Source: an uncultured Clostridia bacterium (lineage in GTDB: Bacteria > Bacillota > Clostridia > TANB77 > CAG-508). Taken from it: 19,217 nt of DNA. The notes beneath the pieces were generated by a model. That model worked only from the letters and a program-made list of their open reading frames with translations. It searched no databases and was not told the origin of the DNA. Below, in pieces: positions 14,193 to 19,217 of this stretch (the first letter of the stretch is position 1; every line of letters starts with the position of its first letter). Both the position numbers and the translations under genes were made by a program. The stretch lies in the NCBI GenBank assembly GCA_934130025.1, contig CAKOXG010000024.1, forward strand, positions 1-19,217. The letters are read 5' to 3'.

Positions 14193-14245
14193 ATTACAAT
14201 TATGTGGAAATACTAGGATAAAATATTTATGATTGGAGATTTTGT

Positions 14246-14839
14246 ATGAATAAAAAAATGTATGCAATAATTTTAATTTTTTCTATAGTTTCTATAATTG
14301 GTATAATCACATTTATGATATTTAATTTAAATAAAAGTTCTAATGATAAGTTAGCCTCTAATACTGAATCTAACAACGTAATTTCAAATGACACTCTGAA
14401 TTTGCCATTAAATCAAGCTATAAAAACTAGTTCAAGTGAAATAAAAATTTCTCCGAACTGCTCAATTACATTTCATAAGCATTTTTTAAAGTGCGGACAC
14501 ACTATAAAAGAAAAAAGCATTGCAACTCAAGATATTGTCAATTTTTCAAAAGATGAATTTGAAGAATTATACAGTGATTGGCAAGTTTCGAAATTTTCAA
14601 GTCTAGAAATAGATTTAGAAAAGAATTTTGATGGATTATGTGGCCAGCATTATCTTGTAAAATCTGATAATGGCTATGTAAAAATTTATAATATAAAAAG
14701 TGATAATTCCCTAGAACTTGAAGAAGCCACTGAAATTGCTGTAAAATATCTTTCTTTAGAAGATATGAATGAATTAGAAAATGGAGTTATTCTATATGGC
14801 AAAGAAAATTTAAACTCCTATATTGAAAATTTTGAATAA
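14246..14839 (+). CDS. BofC C-terminal-domain-like secreted or membrane-anchored protein
   Basis: 197 residues. The N-terminal hydrophobic segment (about 6-27) is a signal anchor or uncleaved signal peptide, followed by a Ser/Asn-rich linker to about residue 65. The C-terminal part (about 95-197), with 'YLSLEDMNELENGVILYGKENLNSYIENFE', looks like the BofC C-terminal domain of clostridial proteins. In B. subtilis, BofC restrains the SpoIVB signalling protease in the forespore; whether this protein does so is not known. Cys83-Gly-His85 and Cys132-x-x-His135 form a pattern that could bind a metal or make a disulfide; Cys72 is also present. ATG start 7 nt after GGAG. It is the only plus-strand gene, divergent from the DUF3298-like gene and convergent with pgsA. 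Confidence 0.75.
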   Translation: MNKKMYAIILIFSIVSIIGIITFMIFNLNKSSNDKLASNTESNNVISNDTLNLPLNQAIKTSSSEIKISPNCSITFHKHFLKCGHTIKEKSIATQDIVNFSKDEFEELYSDWQVSKFSSLEIDLEKNFDGLCGQHYLVKSDNGYVKIYNIKSDNSLELEEATEIAVKYLSLEDMNELENGVILYGKENLNSYIENFE

Positions 14840-14880
14840 ATTAAAGAGCGTCCTTACAAATTGCAAAGGCGCTTTAATTT
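14838..14880. terminator. Bidirectional terminator between convergent genes
   Basis: Hairpin: outer arms AAATTAAA (14838-14845) and TTTAATTT (14873-14880), then GCG/CGC, then CCTT/AAGG, with small bulges and a loop of about 10 nt. On the plus strand it is followed by TATTTTG; on the minus strand the right arm ends in TTTAATTTATT. It fills the 40-bp gap between the stop of the plus-strand BofC-like gene and the stop of pgsA, so it likely serves both. Confidence 0.75.
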
Positions 14881-15458
14881 TATTTTGTTATTATTTCTTT
14901 ATTTTTCGTACTAAGTTCTTCCTTATTCACATATCCCTTTTGATAAAATTCTTTAAAGTACATTACCAGTGCAAATATAGTTAATATAAGTGCTACATAG
15001 TAAATATATATATCAAACCTAATGGATATATTAAATAAGTTAGAATTTATAATAAGTGATGTAACTATTGCTATATAAAAGATTACTGTTGCAAGTTTTC
15101 CATACCATCTACTAGAAACCACAAGTTGTTTTCCATATAAAAATGATGCACCTGCAATCATTATTGCTTCTTTTATAAACACTACAACCAGTATCCAAAA
15201 TGGTATTATTCCAGCAAAGGATAATGCTATTAATGTTGATATTTGCGTTGTCTTATCTGCAAGCGGATCTATTAGTTTTCCAAAATTTGTTATAAAATTA
15301 AATTTTCTGGCTATAAATCCATCCAATACATCTGTTGCTCCAGATATGGTTAGAAATACAAATGCAGCCACATAATTTTTTTCTACTATTGAAACAAATA
15401 TGAATGGCACTAATACAAATCTACACATTGTTAAGATATTTGGTACATGTTTTAACAC
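14880..15458 (-). CDS. pgsA: CDP-alcohol phosphatidyltransferase, PgsA-like (phosphatidylglycerophosphate synthase)
   Basis: Integral membrane enzyme that swaps CMP of CDP-diacylglycerol for an alcohol phosphate, most likely glycerol-3-phosphate, en route to phosphatidylglycerol. 192 residues, usual for PgsA. The family signature is complete: Asp43, Asp46-Gly47, Ala50-Arg51, Gly60, Asp64 and Asp68 (the D-x2-DG-x2-AR-x8-G-x3-D-x3-D pattern), with the last two Asp in 'GKLIDPLADK'. Five to six hydrophobic segments. The N-terminus 'HVPNILTMCRFVLVPF' is typical of PgsA rather than cardiolipin or phosphatidylserine synthases. The start is GTG (15456-15458) after a GGGGGA Shine-Dalgarno. It lies 42 bp after the Clp ATPase, probably in the same transcript. 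Exact substrate is inferred from the family. Confidence 0.92.
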   Translation of the reverse strand: MLKHVPNILTMCRFVLVPFIFVSIVEKNYVAAFVFLTISGATDVLDGFIARKFNFITNFGKLIDPLADKTTQISTLIALSFAGIIPFWILVVVFIKEAIMIAGASFLYGKQLVVSSRWYGKLATVIFYIAIVTSLIINSNLFNISIRFDIYIYYVALILTIFALVMYFKEFYQKGYVNKEELSTKNKEIITK

Positions 15459-15500
15459 TTCTTTTCCCCCACTTTCTCTATGTTACATCTTTTTATTATT

Positions 15501-17837
15501 TTAACTATTTATTTTAAATTCAAGTTTTTGCTGCTCATTATTAAGCTCTACTAAAACTTTTTGTCCATTTTTTAGTTCTTGCCTTAATATCATATCTGAT
15601 AGTTCATCTTCTATGTATCTTTGTATGGCCCTTCTTAATGGCCTTGCACCATATTTTAAATCTGTTCCTTTTTCAAGTAGATAATTTTTTGCTTCATCCG
15701 TAAGTATTAATCCTATATTTCTATCATTCAATACTTTTTGTGTATCTGCAACCATTAAATCAACAATTTTCAAAAGTTGTTCTTTGGTTAATGCTTCAAA
15801 TGCAACTATTTCATCTACCCTATTCAAAAATTCTGGCCTAAATAGTTCTTTCAAAGCACCAAGCATTTTATTTTTTGAGGCTTCTGATGTTCCTCCGAAT
15901 CCTATAGAATTATTATTTAGGTTTGAACCTGCATTTGAAGTCATTATAATTATTGTATTTTCAAAATTAACCGTATTTCCCTGAGCATCGGTTAGCCTTC
16001 CATCATCTAACACTTGCAATAAAATGTTAAATACATCTTGATGTGCTTTTTCAATCTCATCAAGCAATATTATAGAGTATGGATTTCTCTTTACTCTTTC
16101 AGTTAGCTGTCCTGCATCGTCATATCCCACATATCCTGGAGGCGCTCCGATTAATTTTGCAGTAGAGTTACTTTCCATATATTCAGACATATCAAATCTT
16201 ATAATGGATTTCTCATTTCCAAACATCTCATAGGCTACAGCTTTTGCAAGTTCTGTTTTCCCTACTCCAGTTGGCCCTACAAATATAAATGAAGGCGGCC
16301 TTTTGGTGCTTTTTAATCCTGCCCTATTTCTTCTTATTGCGCGTGCAACTGCTTCAACAGCTTCATCCTGACCAACAATTCTTTTATGTAAATTGTTTTC
16401 TAGGTTTAATAACTTCTTTGTCTCTTCTTCTGTTATTTTGTTTACTGGTATTTTCGTCCAACTCTCAATTACATTTGCAATATCTTGAACTGTCAAATCC
16501 TTTGGCTGCATTCTCTTTTTTATGTTGTCTATTTGCTCTAATAAAGAACATTCTTCTGTTTTTAGCTCTGCAGCTTTTTGGTAGTCTTCTACCTGGTCTG
16601 TTTGTGCAGCTTCTTCTTTTTTTGCTTGGACATCTTGGAGCCTTTTATTCAAGATTTCTAAATCATACAAATCTTTATCATTTAAATTTATTTTTGAACA
16701 TGCTTCATCAAGTATATCAATTGCCTTGTCTGGTAAGAACCTATCATGAATATATTTTTCCGACATATTCACTATTTTTGTAATTATATCATTCGAAATC
16801 CTTACATGATGGTATTCTTCATAGTATCCTTTAATTCCTTTTAAAATTTCAATTGCATCGTCAACATTTGGCTCTTCTACAATTATAGGTTGAAACCTTC
16901 TTTCTAACGCTGTATCTTTTTCTATATATTTTCTATATTCCTTTAAAGTAGTAGTTCCAATCATTTGTATTTCACCATTTGCAAGGGATGGTTTTAAAAT
17001 ATTTGCTGCATTCATAGAATGTTCTGCATCACCAGTGCCTATTATATTGTGTATTTCATCAATTACAAGAATTATATTACCATCGTTTTTACATTCATCA
17101 ATTATAGCCTTCATTCTTGCTTCAAATTGTCCTCTAAACTGGGTTCCTGCAATAACTGCTGTCATATCTAACAAATATACTTCCTTATTCAATAATTTTG
17201 CCGGAACATCACCACTTGCAATTCTAAGTGCCAACCCTTGTGCAATAGCTGTTTTTCCTACTCCTGGTTCTCCAATTAGGCAAGGATTATTCTTAGATCT
17301 TCTATTTAATATTTGAATCATCCTTTGTATTTCTTTATCTCTTCCAATTACTCTATCTATTTGGCCATTCTTTGCTTTATTGGTTAGGTTTGTTCCATAC
17401 ATATCAAGAGTTTTTCTTTTTTTATTCATCTTAGTTTTTTCCTTAACTTTCTGTGTAGAATTTGATGTATAGTTAGAATTTTGCTCTTGTTCGTTATTTG
17501 AATTAATTCCAAAAATTCCCGAGAAGATAGAACCTAATGGCATTCCTTCTTCACCTTCAATCTCTTCTGGATTTTCATTCATCATGTTAGCTAATTGTTC
17601 TTCATCTATCTCTGATAAATTTACAGATAAATTTTGGAACATTTTATCTAGCTTATTTGATAAATCTTTTATATCTTTATCAGATAAATTTGCTTGCTTT
17701 GCCATTGCATCTATAGGATTTATTCCCTTTTTCTTTGCACATTCATAACAAAGCCCCTCAACATCTGCCTTTCCATTTTCATCTCTTTTATTAATAAATA
17801 TTACAGCTGTATTTGTTTTACATATTGAACATAACAT
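15501..17837 (-). CDS. clpE: Clp ATPase, ClpE-like HSP100 unfoldase with N-terminal zinc finger
   Basis: Two-AAA+-domain unfoldase expected to feed ClpP. 778 residues. The N-terminus has a Cys4 zinc finger (Cys3, Cys6, Cys30, Cys33), as in ClpE and McsA, in place of the double Clp_N repeat of ClpC. A low-complexity linker (about 85-140) follows. AAA-1 has Walker A GEPGVGKT (189-196) and Walker B ILVIDEI (256-262). A UVR-like coiled-coil middle region covers about 395-440. AAA-2 has Walker A GPTGVGKT (521-528), Walker B LLDEI (591-595), and the IGF tripeptide (645-647) used to dock ClpP. ATG start with AGGAG 13 nt upstream, a rather long spacing. It has its own promoter at 17902-17930. No ctsR, mcsA or mcsB is adjacent. 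clpC is the common automatic label, but the domain layout is ClpE. Confidence 0.93.
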   Translation of the reverse strand: MLCSICKTNTAVIFINKRDENGKADVEGLCYECAKKKGINPIDAMAKQANLSDKDIKDLSNKLDKMFQNLSVNLSEIDEEQLANMMNENPEEIEGEEGMPLGSIFSGIFGINSNNEQEQNSNYTSNSTQKVKEKTKMNKKRKTLDMYGTNLTNKAKNGQIDRVIGRDKEIQRMIQILNRRSKNNPCLIGEPGVGKTAIAQGLALRIASGDVPAKLLNKEVYLLDMTAVIAGTQFRGQFEARMKAIIDECKNDGNIILVIDEIHNIIGTGDAEHSMNAANILKPSLANGEIQMIGTTTLKEYRKYIEKDTALERRFQPIIVEEPNVDDAIEILKGIKGYYEEYHHVRISNDIITKIVNMSEKYIHDRFLPDKAIDILDEACSKINLNDKDLYDLEILNKRLQDVQAKKEEAAQTDQVEDYQKAAELKTEECSLLEQIDNIKKRMQPKDLTVQDIANVIESWTKIPVNKITEEETKKLLNLENNLHKRIVGQDEAVEAVARAIRRNRAGLKSTKRPPSFIFVGPTGVGKTELAKAVAYEMFGNEKSIIRFDMSEYMESNSTAKLIGAPPGYVGYDDAGQLTERVKRNPYSIILLDEIEKAHQDVFNILLQVLDDGRLTDAQGNTVNFENTIIIMTSNAGSNLNNNSIGFGGTSEASKNKMLGALKELFRPEFLNRVDEIVAFEALTKEQLLKIVDLMVADTQKVLNDRNIGLILTDEAKNYLLEKGTDLKYGARPLRRAIQRYIEDELSDMILRQELKNGQKVLVELNNEQQKLEFKINS

Positions 17838-17901
17838 ATATAAATTATAATCTCCTATCTTAACAAATCTGTTCCTTTTATTTTCTTATCTTAATATTTA
17901 T

Positions 17902-17930
17902 ATAATACTATAAAATAATAAAATAGTCAA
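17902..17930 (-). promoter_or_regulatory. Sigma-A promoter of the clpE-pgsA unit
   Basis: Minus strand: TTGACT (17925-17930), 17 bp, TATTAT (17902-17907), about 65 bp ahead of the clpE start. The -35 hexamer lies within the distal arm of the terminator hairpin at 17922-17958. A CtsR operator (RGTCAAA-type heptads in direct repeat) was looked for; only one heptad-like AGTCAAT is present, so CtsR control is not supported. Confidence 0.7.
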
Positions 17931-17958
17931 TAATTGCAAAACTGCAATATTGACTATT
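17922..17958 (-). terminator. Terminator after the surface-protein gene
   Basis: A near-perfect inverted repeat: AATAGTCAATAATTGCA (17922-17938), a 4-nt loop, then TGCAATATTGACTATT (17943-17958), a 16-bp stem with one bulged A. On the minus strand it is followed by TTTTATTATTTTA. On the plus strand it is followed by six T, so it could work both ways. It lies 20 bp past the stop of the surface-protein fragment. Confidence 0.8.
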
Positions 17959-17977
17959 TTTTATTGCTATTTAACTG

Positions 17978-18583
17978 TTACCAGCCCCATACAGCATCAT
18001 TTTGGTCTCCAAATAATGATCGTTTTGTATCTTTATTGACTATGTTTTTATTTTCATAATCACTTACTAAATTTACTCCACTTGTATTATATACCCACAC
18101 ATTATTTCCTGTACAATTACTAACTCCAAAGAGAACTGGTCCATTTGCATAAATATTTTGCAATGTTACATAGTTATTATTTCCGTCGATTGTAATAGAT
18201 GATGTATAGCCTGATGATGAGTTAATAACTACTGCTGTTCTTGATTCTCCTGTTATAGTTCCACCGGATGCATTTATAGTTGAAGTTCCAACCAAATCAA
18301 TTCCAGTTAATCCTGTAACAGTTCCACCATTAATAGTTACTTTACCATTATTTGAAATAGAAATCGTTGATGTATTTATATTTTCTGTTGTCACACTTCC
18401 TGTTATATTTAATATTCCGCCATTATTATTAATTATATTATTCGTTGAAGATGATGTTGTTGTTATTTTCCCTGTTCCTGTAAGCTCAGCTGTTATACCT
18501 CTTTCTATAGTTATTGCATAACTTGTTTTTGTAACGGTGTGTCCATTCGTGTTTATCTTTAAATTTTTATTTACATTTGCCAT
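17978..18583 (-). CDS. Surface protein, beta-helix-like 3' fragment (frameshifted)
   Basis: 201 residues as called, rich in Thr, Ser, Asn and Gly. Short repeats such as 'TGTGKITTTSS', 'GGILNITGSVTTE', 'NGKVTINGGTVTG' and 'STINASGGTITG' are typical of parallel beta-helix (pectate-lyase-like) stalks of secreted clostridial proteins. It has no signal peptide, no Shine-Dalgarno before the ATG, no LPXTG and no anchor, and ends 'GDQNDAVWGW'. The same frame stays open upstream to about 18649 with sensible residues (DIDNTTKENEELKVIKDYTD), just where the preceding gene fragment stops. It is therefore almost certainly the C-terminal part of that protein after a one-base shift, not a separate gene. Function: cell-surface or exopolymeric structure, substrate unknown. 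Confidence 0.7.
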   Translation of the reverse strand: MANVNKNLKINTNGHTVTKTSYAITIERGITAELTGTGKITTTSSSTNNIINNNGGILNITGSVTTENINTSTISISNNGKVTINGGTVTGLTGIDLVGTSTINASGGTITGESRTAVVINSSSGYTSSITIDGNNNYVTLQNIYANGPVLFGVSNCTGNNVWVYNTSGVNLVSDYENKNIVNKDTKRSLFGDQNDAVWGW

Positions 18584-18638
18584 TGAACTATCTGTGTAAT
18601 CTTTTATAACTTTTAATTCTTCATTCTCTTTTGTTGTA

Positions 18639-19217
18639 TTATCTATATCTTAACGTATATGGGCCAAATTTATGATAACCAGAAAGTGCTGTATCATCTC
18701 CATTACTTGTACTTTTATTCCCCGCTGTATCACTTATTTGTTTTACATATATATAATAATAATATGTATAATAATTTCCAACACCTTGTGCACTTATTGT
18801 CTGCGTTACTCCGCTATTATAATTAAAAACTTTTCCATTTGTAATTGATGATGAACTTGGTGATAGGACATATTGATAACTATTTGAGCTTGATAATCCT
18901 CCTCCGGTATCTGATGCTGTTATTGTTATCTCGACTGATTGTCCCCATGTATAAGATTGAGTTGGGGTTACCGCAATTGTTGGGCCTGTACTATCAAAGT
19001 TATATGGTCCAAATCTTTGGTATGTTGTTCCACTTACAGTGATTGCTGTTCCATTTTTTTGGCTTTCTCCACCAGCATTATTTTTTACTCTTTTTACAAA
19101 TAAATAGTATGTACCATTTTTTCCACTTCCTACTGTAAAGCTTTTTCCATTTGTATAGGTTGTCCAGCTTCCCCCTGTTAAGCTTGTACCACTTGATGAC
19201 AAATAATACTGATAACT
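18639..19217 (-). CDS. Surface protein with Ig-like repeats, partial (runs off right edge)
   Basis: The open frame continues beyond the window end; upstream of the nominal TTG at 19202 the in-frame residues SYQYY still match the repeat, so there is no start here. At least two tandem modules of roughly 110 residues are visible. Each begins near 'SYQYYLSSS' or 'SYQYVLSPS', carries Tyr-rich strands (for example 'TYYLFVKRV' and 'YYYYIYVKQISDTAGN') and closes with 'FGPY'. The linker 'DSTGPTIAVTPTQ' is typical of bacterial Ig-like surface domains. The stop at 18639-18641 falls right after the second 'FGPYTL', and the other frame continues into the beta-helix part. I read the two fragments as one large exported adhesin-like protein with a frameshift or base-call error. 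Confidence 0.75.
   Translation of the reverse strand, partial: SYQYYLSSSGTSLTGGSWTTYTNGKSFTVGSGKNGTYYLFVKRVKNNAGGESQKNGTAITVSGTTYQRFGPYNFDSTGPTIAVTPTQSYTWGQSVEITITASDTGGGLSSSNSYQYVLSPSSSSITNGKVFNYNSGVTQTISAQGVGNYYTYYYYIYVKQISDTAGNKSTSNGDDTALSGYHKFGPYTLRYR

Noticed and set aside
17908..17960. CtsR operator upstream of clpE
   Set aside because: Only one heptad-like AGTCAAT; the required second RGTCAAA after three bases is absent, and the sequence is explained by the terminator stem.
18845..19042. Plus-strand open frames antisense to the surface-protein gene and to other genes (for example 893-1258, 8983-9624, 9664-10290, 16289-16783)
   Set aside because: They are antisense shadows of well-recognised minus-strand genes, with hydrophobic low-information translations and no ribosome binding sites.

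Overview
The window is strongly AT-rich and carries a complete endospore sigma cascade segment (spoIIGA, sigE, sigG, a YlmC/YmxH-type gene) beside the end of a division and cell-wall cluster. Together with a ClpE-type ATPase and a BofC-domain protein, this points to a spore-forming, low-GC Firmicute of class Clostridia, probably an uncultured or gut lineage. I cannot name the species.

Layout. Almost everything is transcribed from the minus strand, right to left. From the right edge: a large exported, repeat-rich surface protein (17978-19217, running off the window and split by an apparent frameshift). Next are a ClpE-like unfoldase and a CDP-alcohol phosphatidyltransferase (PgsA type), closed by a bidirectional terminator at about 14838-14880. 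The only plus-strand gene is a BofC C-terminal-domain-like secreted protein (14246-14839). It is divergent from a minus-strand run made of an RsiV/DUF3298-like membrane protein, a type IA topoisomerase (TopB type) and a patatin-like lipase.

Then comes the conserved cluster murA - ftsQ/divIB - two DUF881 genes (ylxW/ylxX) - sbp - ftsA - ftsZ. After a strong terminator it continues as spoIIGA - sigE - sigG - ylmC-like. This matches the classic Bacillus/Clostridium synteny, with murA where B. subtilis has murB. The left edge (1-483) is noncoding. It holds two good sigma-A promoters in tandem and an rRNA-type leader reading out of the window, so an rRNA operon probably lies just beyond base 1.

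How the genes work together. MurA supplies peptidoglycan precursor; FtsQ, FtsA and FtsZ build the divisome; SpoIIGA activates pro-sigma-E at the polar septum; sigma-G then takes over in the forespore. Regulatory reading supports this. A sigma-F-type promoter can be read just before sigG. The spoIIGA promoter candidate has an unusually long spacer, as in the Spo0A-activated spoIIG promoter of B. subtilis. Several starts appear to be TTG or GTG placed by strong Shine-Dalgarno sequences, which moves the starts of spoIIGA, ftsA and the first DUF881 gene relative to the longest open frame.

I see no CRISPR array, phage, toxin-antitoxin or obviously new defence system. The oddities are modest: a 42-bp IS-like palindrome nested in the loop of a terminator-like hairpin, a frameshifted surface protein, a very long basic FtsQ tail, and a Cys/His-patterned BofC-like protein.
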